A stretch of 43,890 nucleotides of DNA from Parabacteroides faecalis. GTDB lineage: Bacteria; Bacteroidota; Bacteroidia; Bacteroidales; Tannerellaceae. The stretch spans positions 1-43,890 of the forward strand of contig NZ_JAKZMM010000035.1 of the NCBI RefSeq assembly GCF_022809355.1. The letters run 5' to 3'. Numbering within the stretch: position 1 is the stretch's first letter; each line of letters opens with the position of its first letter. Below are positions 26,920-35,678 of the stretch, in pieces. The position numbers were made by a program, and so were the translations under genes. The notes under the pieces were generated by a model. The model saw nothing but the letters and a program-made list of their open reading frames with translations. It had not been told where the DNA came from and made no database searches.

Positions 26920-26991
26920 CTAAAGCTTCTGAAAAAGATAGGTCTTTGTACGAATAGATTTACCGTAGTTTTTATTTTGTTCTTTACTCAT
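26920..26991 (-). pseudogene. Truncated AbiEii-type toxin gene stub
   Basis: An ATG at 26989-26991 overlaps the antitoxin stop (ATGA). It opens MSKEQNKNYGKSIRTK, the typical N-terminus of AbiEii-family toxins found with this antitoxin type, but the frame stops after 23 codons at TAG 26920-26922. Beyond that there are only short protein-like fragments. The toxin has been lost by deletion or frameshift, leaving the antitoxin alone. Confidence 0.55.
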
Positions 26992-27551
26992 AGTTTGACT
27001 TGCAGATAGTTTTCAAGGATTGTGCCCACACGGAGTTGTCTGGCATAATCCAGTAGTTTACTTATATTTCGTTCCGGTCGTGTAAGATAGTTATCTATGA
27101 TTTCTGAGCAGACATCAATACCTATTTTATTTCTAAACTTAATGGCATCACTTACGCATCGCTCTATATCATAGATCCTGATATTGTAACCCTCCAAAAC
27201 CATATTGCTTACCCCAATTTCTAGTATAGAAGCGGTATAGTGGTGAAGTTCTATTGGGGGAAATGAAGGTGTTACTACTTTTCTATCTCTTTTTATGGCC
27301 ACATGATAGGCTTGTGGCATAGAAGTCGTAAGTTGGTGTATGCTCCATGCAGACCAGAGGCAAAGAATTCCACCTGGTATAATCGCTTCTATGTCAATCA
27401 TGCTGTTTGAAAGTTGGTCAATGTTGGCATACAGCCCTCGTCGAACCTGTATCAGTTCACCTTGGCGTACACTTTCCAACATTTTGTAATAAGCAGCACG
27501 CCCTTTTTCCTTCATGTCTGATGATGATATGTATGAATTAAGTTTCTTCAT
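26988..27551 (-). CDS. AbiEi-family antitoxin (orphan)
   Basis: A 187-aa protein with the layout of type IV AbiEi antitoxins. A short N-terminal winged-helix region comes first (ISSSDMKEKGRAAYYKMLES, then GELIQVRRGLYAN; about 8-44). An AbiEi C-terminal domain follows, with AIIPGGILCLWSAWSIH, then YDIERCVSDAIKFRNKIG (about 125-145) and KLLDYARQLRV. AbiEi binds its own promoter and neutralises the AbiEii nucleotidyltransferase. The cognate toxin gene here is only a stub. A near-perfect palindrome overlaps the promoter. It may survive as an anti-addiction module against related toxins or simply be relic. Confidence 0.75.
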   Translation of the reverse strand: MKKLNSYISSSDMKEKGRAAYYKMLESVRQGELIQVRRGLYANIDQLSNSMIDIEAIIPGGILCLWSAWSIHQLTTSMPQAYHVAIKRDRKVVTPSFPPIELHHYTASILEIGVSNMVLEGYNIRIYDIERCVSDAIKFRNKIGIDVCSEIIDNYLTRPERNISKLLDYARQLRVGTILENYLQVKL

Positions 27552-27567
27552 TAATTACTATTTAAAT

Positions 27568-27615
27568 CTGTACAAAGATACCACAAATATTTATAAGTGT
27601 GGTGTGTTTGTACAG
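27568..27615 (-). promoter_or_regulatory. Orphan antitoxin promoter inside an 18-bp-arm palindrome
   Basis: Arms 27568-27585 and 27598-27615 are inverted copies matching at 16 of 18 positions (outer CTGTACAAA/TTTGTACAG, inner ACCACA/TGTGGT, 12-base centre). The minus-strand -7 box TATCTTTG lies within the promoter-proximal arm at 27573-27580, 22 bp ahead of the ATG. A protein bound to this palindrome would block RNA polymerase, which fits the autorepression known for AbiEi. Confidence 0.7.
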
Positions 27616-28049
27616 AAAATATTTAGAGATCATAAATTTAACCTTATTATTTTGGTGATACATATATTCTCAGTTAAGAAAGGAATGAACATATTTTACT
27701 ATGACTCTATGACTTATGGCCATAAATAAACTAATCATATATTAACCCCATTTTCGATTTATGTCTTTCTTGCTCTATTGCCTAAAATACTGTAAGTAAT
27801 TTAGTGTAACGAGGTTGAAATGTAAAACGATTTAGTTCAACCAGCGAAATGTGTAAAGCCGAATAGTGAACTTGCATTTACTTTGTAAGACAGATTAGTT
27901 AATCACATTCAAATCTGACGACCATTTTTAAGAGAGCGTTATTTGCGTATAAAATGACATTCACAAAAATGGTGCTTAAATTTTGATTTGCGTTATATTA
28001 TTTCTTATTTTGCCCCAAAAACAATATTTTTGCAATAAAAACAAATAAT
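27616..28049 (+). promoter_or_regulatory. Intergenic region with promoter of the XRE-NurA-HerA operon
   Basis: About 430 bp without a gene. Near its right end TTTG (27982-27985) and TTATTTTG (28005-28012, one mismatch to TAnnTTTG) are 19 bases apart and 37 bp ahead of the XRE ATG, a reasonable Bacteroidetes promoter. An inverted repeat ACCATTTTT (27921-27929) / AAAAATGGT (27965-27973) lies upstream and could be a regulator site. The left part is AT-rich with nothing recognisable. Confidence 0.5.
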
Positions 28050-28259
28050 ATGGCGATAGACAATAATTTAAATAGACTTAAAGTAGTGCTCTGTGAAAAA
28101 AAGAGAACTAGTAAATGGTTGGCACAACAACTTGGTGTTAATCCGACAACAGTGTCTAAATGGTGTACTAATACGACTCAACCAGACTTGTATACTATCG
28201 CAAAAATTGCCGACTTGTTGCAGGTTGATAAAAGGGAATTGCTGCAATCTTCAAATTAA
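28050..28259 (+). CDS. Small XRE-family HTH regulator (operon head)
   Basis: A 69-aa single-domain regulator (TSKWLAQQLGVNPTTVSKWC, then QPDLYTIAKIADLLQV, then DKRELL). It is closely similar along its whole length to the regulator at 17029-17244, which heads the other large defence operon in the opposite direction. It starts the five-gene operon, with an 8-bp gap to the NurA-like gene. Likely repressor of the operon. Confidence 0.88.
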   Translation: MAIDNNLNRLKVVLCEKKRTSKWLAQQLGVNPTTVSKWCTNTTQPDLYTIAKIADLLQVDKRELLQSSN

Positions 28260-28267
28260 GAGAATTT

Positions 28268-29452
28268 ATGGGATTAGTAATAGACTATATCATTCAATCT
28301 TCCGATGGAGAAGTTAAAGCATATGATAGTCAAAAAAGATTCATTGATGAAACTGAAAATGATACTTTCGGTGAGTTTGATGATCATATTAATGAAGTGA
28401 CTATTAAAGATAAATCGTTATTATATGCAGAGGATAAGCCTTTTAAGGAAAGTCAGAAGAAGATTGACCCCGATTTAATTAGAAAAAAACACAATAAGAG
28501 CCTATTTAAATATTTTTTGGATGGGACAAGACAAGTTTATAAAGTTGGAGATATAGCTATTGATGGGGTCGTTTACCCTTTAGCTGTTGGACAGATTATT
28601 GTCGGTTATTGTGGTAGAGAAGGTAGGGATATAAAAATAGGTAAGGCCATTCGTAAACTTGTCTTGGCTGTACCAGTTCAGTATGATACAAAGGAACAAG
28701 GTCAAAACTTCTTTCGAAAGAAGTGTGAAGAAATAAATAAGAAGGTTCAGGAATCGTTGTTTTACCAAAAGTTCCACATGAAATTTTCGGATGTTATATC
28801 TTATGGCAATATTACGGATAAGCAAGTCGAGATGGGGAGAAATAAATATCTTAGACTGGCCATCTCAAAAATCCAAAACGAAATGCTGGATCAAGAACGA
28901 CTGCTTGTAGAAGAAATGGTTTTGAATGGGCTGGTGTCTAATGATGATGCTATGTTAATAAAGGATGGTTCAATTGAATATAAAGAGGATTTTACGAATC
29001 GCCCAGATAAGGAATTGGCAAGTGCCGTTTTCAATCAAAATTTTAGGGATGTAGTGGGTGTCTCAAAATTGTTTGATCCGGAATTATTGAGTAGAAACGA
29101 ACCTCATATCGGAACGATTATAGCTGAATTGAAACCTATGCATAGAACTAAAGCTTATCGATATATTCATGAAGGAAAAAGTTATTGTGTTTGGTATATT
29201 CGTTTACGAAATACAATAAACCGTTCTAACAGTTATTCTGATATCATAAAGGTTGAAATGTTTATGGTAGGAAACAAAGTAAAACAATCTGCTTTAATTG
29301 ACTCAATTTCAGCGCACCTTATAAATGAAGCATATCCTGTTTGTTACGGAAAAGATGCAAGATGGGCAAATCATTTATATCCAGTGTATGTAACTGAAGC
29401 CTTTTGCAAATCTAATTTCGTGGATGAAAAATTGATAATAAAAATTATATAA
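28268..29452 (+). CDS. NurA-like nuclease
   Basis: A 394-aa protein with the marks of the NurA 5'-3' nuclease fold (RNase H-like): motif I YFLDGTRQVYKVGD (about 82-95, Asp85 as the expected metal ligand) and VVGVSKLFDPELL (about 257-270). HIGTIIAELKP, the CVWYIRLRNT strand (about 316-325) and DIIKVEMFMV with its Glu near 339 follow. The C-terminal basic segment KDARWANHLYPVYVTEAF is also typical. NurA partners the HerA hexameric ATPase in archaeal end resection and in bacterial defence systems. A HerA gene begins 5 bp downstream, which supports the call. Confidence 0.75.
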   Translation: MGLVIDYIIQSSDGEVKAYDSQKRFIDETENDTFGEFDDHINEVTIKDKSLLYAEDKPFKESQKKIDPDLIRKKHNKSLFKYFLDGTRQVYKVGDIAIDGVVYPLAVGQIIVGYCGREGRDIKIGKAIRKLVLAVPVQYDTKEQGQNFFRKKCEEINKKVQESLFYQKFHMKFSDVISYGNITDKQVEMGRNKYLRLAISKIQNEMLDQERLLVEEMVLNGLVSNDDAMLIKDGSIEYKEDFTNRPDKELASAVFNQNFRDVVGVSKLFDPELLSRNEPHIGTIIAELKPMHRTKAYRYIHEGKSYCVWYIRLRNTINRSNSYSDIIKVEMFMVGNKVKQSALIDSISAHLINEAYPVCYGKDARWANHLYPVYVTEAFCKSNFVDEKLIIKII

Positions 29453-29457
29453 TAAAT

Positions 29458-31155
29458 ATGAGCAACAATAGTAAAATTATAGGAAAAGTCTCTGCAACGG
29501 AGAAAAATCCGTCAACGATTGACTATTTTTACTTTTGGATGGACTCTAATAATGATGATTTAAGTCCATTCGATGTTATTATGGTTGAAAATCCCAACAA
29601 CTCCGTGACCTACGCTATTGTTGAGGAAATCAATCATGTCACTGACTCATCTAGTCATTTCACTAGTTACATATCATCAGAATTTGGTTCTCTCGCAAAT
29701 GTTGAGTCTGAACAAGCTGGCAATACAAATAGACTTTCTTTTAGTTATGTAAAAGCAAAAGTAGTACATAATACAAAAAATACTTATACTCCTGTACTTC
29801 ATGATAGACCAGTTTGCCTGTGTACTCCAAAGGGAATAAGAGAAGCATTGGGCCTTGATGATGTAAAAAATCCATTAACCTGTGGTTACATGGAAATGTA
29901 TGGTAATAAAGTCAAGGTTGATATAAATGACAAATTCTTAATTGGTCCTGATGGTGCTCATTTGAATGTGTCTGGCATTTCTGGACTCGCTTGTAAGACT
30001 TCTTATACTATGTTTCTGTTGAACGCCTTGCAGCAAAAGTATAGGAAAGCATGGGAGGAATCTGAAGATGAAGATAATAAGTCTCAGAAAATTACATATT
30101 TAGTGTTTAATGTTAAGGGACGTGATTTGTTGACACTTGATATCCCTAACGAAAAACTAGATGAAACTCAAAAGAGAATCTATCGTGAAGAGTTAGGTTT
30201 AGAACCGGAGCCATTTAAGCAAGTTTACTATTATTATCCTCACGGTAAAAATGCTTCTCGGAATTATACGCAATCAAATGCAGATAAGGATGATATGGAC
30301 AGACAGTTTATTGAGAAAAATGCATGCCGGTATTTCTACAATTTTGAAAGTAGCAGAGACAAACTTCAATATTTGTTTGCAAATGAGCCTGATCCAACAG
30401 GAACTATAGATAGTATTATTAGCTACTTGATGGATTATGGTCATCCATTTGGTCCTTCTGTAACGACTTGGGAGGAATTCTTTAAGGCGTTAAATAGCGT
30501 AACTATTCCAGGAAGTACCACACTCCAAGGAACTAATATACAATTGGCTTCTTGGAAGAAATTTGCGCGAATAATGAGAAAATTTCAATCCGAAGATTTG
30601 TTCGTAGATAAAGGCCATGAGATTACAGATAGGAGTGACTTGGCTTCAGACTTGTTTGACAACATGAACCCAAACGATGTTAAAGTAATCGATATAGCCC
30701 AACTAGATCCATTTATGCAAGGTTTTGTGTTTGGAGATGTAATTCAGCAGGTGGTTGAACGTATGAGCGCAAAAGACAAGAATACACCTGACAAGATTGT
30801 TATTTTTGTAGACGAGTTGAATAAGTATGCTTCAACAGATGTTCCGAAATCTTCTCCTATTCTTAGACATCTATTAGATGTTGCTGAAAGAGGTAGGGCT
30901 TTAGGTATTATTTTGTTCTCAGTGGAGCAATTTAGAAGTGCTATCCATGAACGTGTAAAAGGTAATTGTGCTAACTCCGCTTATGGTAGAACAAACTTTG
31001 TTGAAGTCACTAAACCTGATTATCAATTCTTTGGCAATATTTATAAGAATATGATGACAAGATTAGCTCCTGGTGATTATATAATTAGTAACCCTGCATT
31101 ACGTTCATTAGTTAGTATAAAATTTCCATACCCAACTTTTAAATCAAACAATTAA
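29458..31155 (+). CDS. HerA-like hexameric ATPase
   Basis: A 565-aa protein with an N-terminal HAS-barrel-like domain (SATEKNPSTIDYFYFW and later strands, about 10-100). A HerA/FtsK-type P-loop domain follows: Walker A GISGLACKTSYTMFLL (about 171-186) and Walker B IVIFVDELNKYA (about 443-454). RGRALGIILFSVEQFRSAIH (about 480-500) and ANSAYGRTNFVE come near the arginine-finger region. The Walker A has Ala-Cys before Lys-Thr, a variation that I believe occurs in defence-type HerA proteins. HerA translocates DNA and feeds it to NurA. Its stop overlaps the next start (TAATG), indicating coupling to the GHKL protein. Confidence 0.82.
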   Translation: MSNNSKIIGKVSATEKNPSTIDYFYFWMDSNNDDLSPFDVIMVENPNNSVTYAIVEEINHVTDSSSHFTSYISSEFGSLANVESEQAGNTNRLSFSYVKAKVVHNTKNTYTPVLHDRPVCLCTPKGIREALGLDDVKNPLTCGYMEMYGNKVKVDINDKFLIGPDGAHLNVSGISGLACKTSYTMFLLNALQQKYRKAWEESEDEDNKSQKITYLVFNVKGRDLLTLDIPNEKLDETQKRIYREELGLEPEPFKQVYYYYPHGKNASRNYTQSNADKDDMDRQFIEKNACRYFYNFESSRDKLQYLFANEPDPTGTIDSIISYLMDYGHPFGPSVTTWEEFFKALNSVTIPGSTTLQGTNIQLASWKKFARIMRKFQSEDLFVDKGHEITDRSDLASDLFDNMNPNDVKVIDIAQLDPFMQGFVFGDVIQQVVERMSAKDKNTPDKIVIFVDELNKYASTDVPKSSPILRHLLDVAERGRALGIILFSVEQFRSAIHERVKGNCANSAYGRTNFVEVTKPDYQFFGNIYKNMMTRLAPGDYIISNPALRSLVSIKFPYPTFKSNN

Positions 31156-32861
31156 TGGAAGGATATAAAAGCAGAATCGGTAAGTCCCAAATGCGTCAGT
31201 ATATGGGCGAACTCTATGAGGATTGTATGGTCGTGTATCGAGAGTATATACAAAATGCTTGCGATGCAATTGAAGATGCTGTGGAAAAAGGACTTATTAC
31301 AGATAGAAAGAAAACGACAATTGTTGTAACGATTGATACGTTTAATCACAATATTATTATAGAAGACAAAGGTATCGGCATTTCTGTAGAAAATATCGGG
31401 CCTTATCTTGTTGATGTGGCTTCTTCAAAAAAAGTTAATAGAGCTGGACAATATGGCATAGGTAGGCTTAACGGTGCTAATTATTGCGATCAAATTCGAT
31501 ATGAAACCTCAACCTTTGGGGAACCCATTAAATCCACTCTTATATGGGATGTAAAAAAGGCTCGTGAAATATGTAACAATCCAGAACTAGATCCTACTAC
31601 TGAAGAAATAATAGATGATGTTACTACTCTCTGTCCACAAGAACAAGAAAAAGAGGAGGAACATTATTGTCGTGTAACCTTAGTTAATGTCAACAACACA
31701 GAGTTGATGGACGAAGATAAAGTTATTGAGTATATTCAGCAGATTGTTCCAGTGGATTATTGTACAGTGTTTAAAGACAACCTATTAAAGCCTGCATTAG
31801 AACGACCTGTAAATCATGGATTTATCGAAAAGTTTAAGAACTTATGGATATATAAGATTAGTGTAAACGATACACCAGTCGAGAAAAGATATTCATCCGA
31901 AGAGAAAGATTTTGAATTTGGAAGTATTAGATGTTTTTCTCTTAAGGATAATAAAACGCAAGAAGAATTTGCGTGGGGATGGTATGCAATGAATAAAGAA
32001 GCTAAGCAAATGAATGATTTGCCTATATCGTTTATTAGAGCTAGACATTGTAATTATCAGATAGGACCTAGTACTTTGTTGTCTGGTTTGTATCAAGCAG
32101 TTATAGACCAATCTTATTTCATTGGAGAAATGCACCTCGTTCATGAGCAGCTTAAGCCTACAGCATCTCGTGACGGAATCAATCAAAATGATACAAAGTT
32201 GATTTTCGAGAGGGAAGTCCGTAAATTCTTTAAGGAATTGAAGACTCTTTATAACAAAACAAGCAAGTTTAGAAGTGAAGTAGTTGATAAAATCGCAGAT
32301 GCTAGTATCCAACTTGTTAATTTAAGTCAACAATTGAAAAAAGAAAATGAAGCCTCTGAAATTAAGAATATTAAAAATAAGATACAAAAAGCAAAAGAGG
32401 ATAAAGCAAGGGCAATGTCTAAGATAAATGCATATGAAGATTTTTTCAATAGTAATGATTCTTGGAGTGTTGCAGAAGATGTTGTCAATAGTGTAAATTC
32501 TTCTACTATTAAAGCATTTAATAATAAAACTGAAATAATTAAGCAGAATTTACAGCTACCAGCCATAAAAATAGAGAATTTCAAAACAAAAGAAGAAACT
32601 TCAACACCAGATTCTGAAAAAAAGAATGGTAATAACAGTGAAGGAAATGGAGGTGATAGTATTTCAAATCCTCCATCTTCAAATCCGGATGATAAAATTA
32701 CTCCACCTTCACCACCCTCAGAACTTGATATTTATAAAGGACTGAGCCTTGTAGAAAGAAGGTTAATTAAAAAGTTTTATGCAGTAATTGACAAAGCATC
32801 AGAAATACCACCCAAAATTAAAGATCAATTGAAGAATAATTTAAGAAAGAAAATTCTGTAA
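31155..32861 (+). CDS. GHKL (Hsp90/MutL-type) ATPase
   Basis: A 568-aa protein with a complete Bergerat ATP-binding fold: N-box YREYIQNACDAIEDA (28-42; Glu30, Asn34, Asp37), G1 box EDKGIGI (70-76) and G2 box AGQYGIGRL (97-105). A middle domain with HEQLKPTASRDGINQND follows, as seen in Hsp90-like proteins of defence loci. A coiled coil (about 375-430, Lys/Glu-rich) and a Pro/Ser-rich linker precede a short C-terminal helix. No zinc or nuclease motif is seen. Such ATPases act as nucleotide-driven clamps. Overlapping start and stop codons on both sides (TAATG) tie it to HerA and to the radical SAM gene. Confidence 0.82.
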   Translation: MEGYKSRIGKSQMRQYMGELYEDCMVVYREYIQNACDAIEDAVEKGLITDRKKTTIVVTIDTFNHNIIIEDKGIGISVENIGPYLVDVASSKKVNRAGQYGIGRLNGANYCDQIRYETSTFGEPIKSTLIWDVKKAREICNNPELDPTTEEIIDDVTTLCPQEQEKEEEHYCRVTLVNVNNTELMDEDKVIEYIQQIVPVDYCTVFKDNLLKPALERPVNHGFIEKFKNLWIYKISVNDTPVEKRYSSEEKDFEFGSIRCFSLKDNKTQEEFAWGWYAMNKEAKQMNDLPISFIRARHCNYQIGPSTLLSGLYQAVIDQSYFIGEMHLVHEQLKPTASRDGINQNDTKLIFEREVRKFFKELKTLYNKTSKFRSEVVDKIADASIQLVNLSQQLKKENEASEIKNIKNKIQKAKEDKARAMSKINAYEDFFNSNDSWSVAEDVVNSVNSSTIKAFNNKTEIIKQNLQLPAIKIENFKTKEETSTPDSEKKNGNNSEGNGGDSISNPPSSNPDDKITPPSPPSELDIYKGLSLVERRLIKKFYAVIDKASEIPPKIKDQLKNNLRKKIL

Positions 32862-34852
32862 TGAGAATTAAAAGGAACATTCTACTTGTAGAACCGAATT
32901 ATAAGAATAAATTTCCTCCTATTGGTTTGATGAAGTTGTCTACTTACTTTAAATCTTTAGGTGACAATGTCGTTTTTTTTAAGGGCGACATTAAGGATTT
33001 TATTCTTGAACGAGCTGTAGAAAAGTGCATAGGAAAGTTAATTAGCATTGCTCCTAGAGATAATTGGAGAAGCAAACATGATGCAATTAAGAGCTATATT
33101 AAAACTCGTAAAGCTGTGTATCTTGAACGTTTGGAAATTGCCAATGATAGAGAAGATTATGTACTAATTTTAGATTGGCTCAATTATTTTAAAGATTATA
33201 TTTGGAAAAAGTACTATCTTAATAATGATGAAAAAGAATGGGACTGGATAGGTGTTACAACTTTATTCACGTTTTATTTTGACATAACAGTAAAGACTAT
33301 AAATCAGGTTAAAGAGTTGTTAAAACCTAATGGACAAATTATGGTTGGAGGAGTTTTGGCAACTTTGCAACCAGAAGAACTTGAAGATGCCACAAATATT
33401 AAACCATTCGTTGGTTTGCTTAATAAACCAGGTATCATTGATAATGACAATGAAATAATTATAGATACACTTCCATTAGATTATTCCATATTAGAAGAGA
33501 TTGATTACCGATATGATATGTCAAATGCGTATTATGGATCAATGACTAAAGGTTGTGTTAGACATTGCGCGTTCTGTGCAGTGCCTAAGATAGAGCCTGA
33601 GTATATGGATTATATACCTATGTCTGATAGGGTTGAACGTGTGAAAAATAAATTTGGAGAGCAAAAAGACTTGTTACTGATGGATAACAATGTTCTTGCT
33701 TCTGAAAGATTTAATGATATTATTGACGATATTATTAAGTGTGGATTTCAGCGAGGTGCAACTTATCAAGCTCCAAATCAATTAGAATTAGCTATATCAA
33801 ATCTGCAAAAAGGTATCAATGACAGAGCATACTTGCGCATGGCACAGCGAGAGTATTCAAACTTCCTTTCTTCTATTAAAGAAAAAGAGTTATCATATAA
33901 GATATATTCGATTTTGTACGATTTTGGTTTGCTTTCGTTGGGTACAAGTACAAAGGATAATGCAATAAAGGCTTACGAACTTATATCAAATGATTATGCC
34001 AAATTTTATAAGCGGTTAAGACCTAAGCAGCGTATTGTTGATTTTAATCAAGGGGTTGATGCTCGACTATTCACTGAAGAAAAGGCGGAGATGTTGTCTA
34101 AAATTGCTATTTCTCCATTACGAATTGCATTTGATTCTCTTTCAGTGAAGGATGATTATATACAGGCAATACGATGGAGTGCAAAATATGGAATCAAGAA
34201 CTTTTCAAACTATCTTCTCTATAATTTCACTGACAAACCATCTGATTTGTATGAACGACTAAAGATAAATGTTGAATTGTGTGATGAATTGGGTATTAAT
34301 GTATATTCTTTTCCTATGAAATATCATCCTTTATTGGGAGAGTATAGTCATGATCGAGACTACATAGGTAAACATTGGAATAGAAAATATATCCGTTCTA
34401 TTCAAGCCATTCTTAATTCGACGAAAGGAAGCATTGGTAGAGGACAATCATACTTTCAAAAGGCATTTGGTAGAGATATTCATGAATATTATACGTTACT
34501 TGAAATGCCGGATACCTATATTATTTACCGTTTCTTTTTTGAATGGCTTGAAAAAAAATCTCATCCGCTAAGTATGAAGCGATGGGTTGATGCTATGAAT
34601 TCTTTGTCAATACAAGAAAGAGACACTCTGTTGTCTATAATACACGATAAAAACTTTACTCAAACAAATAAGAGTGAAGATTATGGAGAACGTATCAATG
34701 ATGTGTTGAAATTTTATGTAAATTTACGTGACGAGATTTCAGATCCAAAAGGCTGTTTGTGGAAACTTAAAAAAGAATTTGATTCGTTGCCCAAAGATGA
34801 ATTAGATTATATAAAAGATTCATTTGTAGGTGTTTTAACAATATACAGATAG
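32861..34852 (+). CDS. Radical SAM protein with B12-binding-like N-terminus
   Basis: A 663-aa protein. The N-terminal ~200 residues resemble the cobalamin-binding-like domain of B12-dependent radical SAM enzymes (ILLVEPNYKNKFPPIGLMKL; a later GVTTLFTFYFDITVKTI; GQIMVGGVLATLQPEE), although the DxHxxG ligand motif is not evident. The [4Fe-4S] cluster motif is clear: KGCVRHCAFCAVPKI (about 231-245, Cys-x3-Cys-x2-Cys). A TIM-barrel-like region with FNQGVDARLFTEEKAEML and RIAFDSL follows, then a long helical tail. Its start overlaps the GHKL stop. A radical enzyme beside HerA and NurA could modify a nucleotide, DNA or protein; the substrate is unknown. Confidence 0.82.
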   Translation: MRIKRNILLVEPNYKNKFPPIGLMKLSTYFKSLGDNVVFFKGDIKDFILERAVEKCIGKLISIAPRDNWRSKHDAIKSYIKTRKAVYLERLEIANDREDYVLILDWLNYFKDYIWKKYYLNNDEKEWDWIGVTTLFTFYFDITVKTINQVKELLKPNGQIMVGGVLATLQPEELEDATNIKPFVGLLNKPGIIDNDNEIIIDTLPLDYSILEEIDYRYDMSNAYYGSMTKGCVRHCAFCAVPKIEPEYMDYIPMSDRVERVKNKFGEQKDLLLMDNNVLASERFNDIIDDIIKCGFQRGATYQAPNQLELAISNLQKGINDRAYLRMAQREYSNFLSSIKEKELSYKIYSILYDFGLLSLGTSTKDNAIKAYELISNDYAKFYKRLRPKQRIVDFNQGVDARLFTEEKAEMLSKIAISPLRIAFDSLSVKDDYIQAIRWSAKYGIKNFSNYLLYNFTDKPSDLYERLKINVELCDELGINVYSFPMKYHPLLGEYSHDRDYIGKHWNRKYIRSIQAILNSTKGSIGRGQSYFQKAFGRDIHEYYTLLEMPDTYIIYRFFFEWLEKKSHPLSMKRWVDAMNSLSIQERDTLLSIIHDKNFTQTNKSEDYGERINDVLKFYVNLRDEISDPKGCLWKLKKEFDSLPKDELDYIKDSFVGVLTIYR

Positions 34853-34873
34853 CCTATAAAGATTTTTATTTCA

Positions 34874-34919
34874 AAACAAGCTTTGACATTCGGTTTTATT
34901 CGTTTGTCAAAGCTTGTTT
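34874..34919 (+). terminator. Operon-end hairpin
   Basis: AAACAAGCTTTGACA (34874-34888) and TGTCAAAGCTTGTTT (34905-34919) form a perfect 15-bp stem with a 16-base loop. It begins 22 bp after the radical SAM stop and is followed by a T-rich stretch (CTATTTTATG). It very likely ends the five-gene operon. The palindrome may act in both directions, but the mobilization operon stops farther right, at 35103. Confidence 0.75.
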
Positions 34920-35102
34920 GCTATTTTATGTATTGTAAATCTTGGCCCATAGTAAGATGTGATTATGTAAAATATTACCGGTTAGTATTCATAGTTCTTT
35001 ATAATTCTTTTAGAAGAATAAATACATTATTTTAGTCTGTAAGACCATATGTTTAATGTTTTTTATTAGATGGTATAGCAAACTGAATATACTTGGTTAT
35101 TT

Positions 35103-35678
35103 TTATTTCTTTATTTTATCAGAACTTATATTCCTCATCACCATTTCATGCCTTTCCTTTAACTCATTATACCTTTGATTTAAATCCATGTAAAGAAAAT
35201 TTCCAAATATCCAAAATATACAAGTAATAATAATCAACATTATATAGAAAAATCTGTTATTGTTGGTACTACCTATATTATCTTTAGGTATCTTCTGTAT
35301 GTCATTTTCGATTCCGCTAATCCTTGCATTTATGGAATCTATCTTTTTATCGATTTGAATAATAGGGGAGAGTTTGGGCAATAACACATTATTAACCAGT
35401 TTTGTTTCCCTTTCAATTGCAAAATCAATAGTATTCTTACATCTTCTACTAACTTCATCGGCATAGTTTTCTCTACTGTTTATATGGGCATTTATAGTGT
35501 CGTTTACAGCATTTACAATCGTTTCCTTCAGCAATGAATTTAATTCTTGATTGTTCTCTGATTGCTGGGGCTGTTGAATATTCAAATTCTGAATATCTGT
35601 CCGTATGGCCTTTATTTCATCTTTAAGCTCATTATATATGGATAGGAGAGCGGCTCCTTCAATTTCTTTCTTGATCAT
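35103..35678 (-). CDS. Mobilization accessory membrane protein
   Basis: A 191-aa protein with coiled-coil-forming stretches before and after one strong transmembrane helix (FFYIMLIIITCIFWIFGNFL, about 145-165). Its ATG overlaps the relaxase stop (ATGA), and it is the last gene of the MobC-relaxase operon. Such accessory proteins are found beside relaxases of Bacteroidales mobilizable elements and may anchor the relaxosome to the coupling machinery. No enzymatic motif. Confidence 0.65.
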   Translation of the reverse strand: MIKKEIEGAALLSIYNELKDEIKAIRTDIQNLNIQQPQQSENNQELNSLLKETIVNAVNDTINAHINSRENYADEVSRRCKNTIDFAIERETKLVNNVLLPKLSPIIQIDKKIDSINARISGIENDIQKIPKDNIGSTNNNRFFYIMLIIITCIFWIFGNFLYMDLNQRYNELKERHEMVMRNISSDKIKK

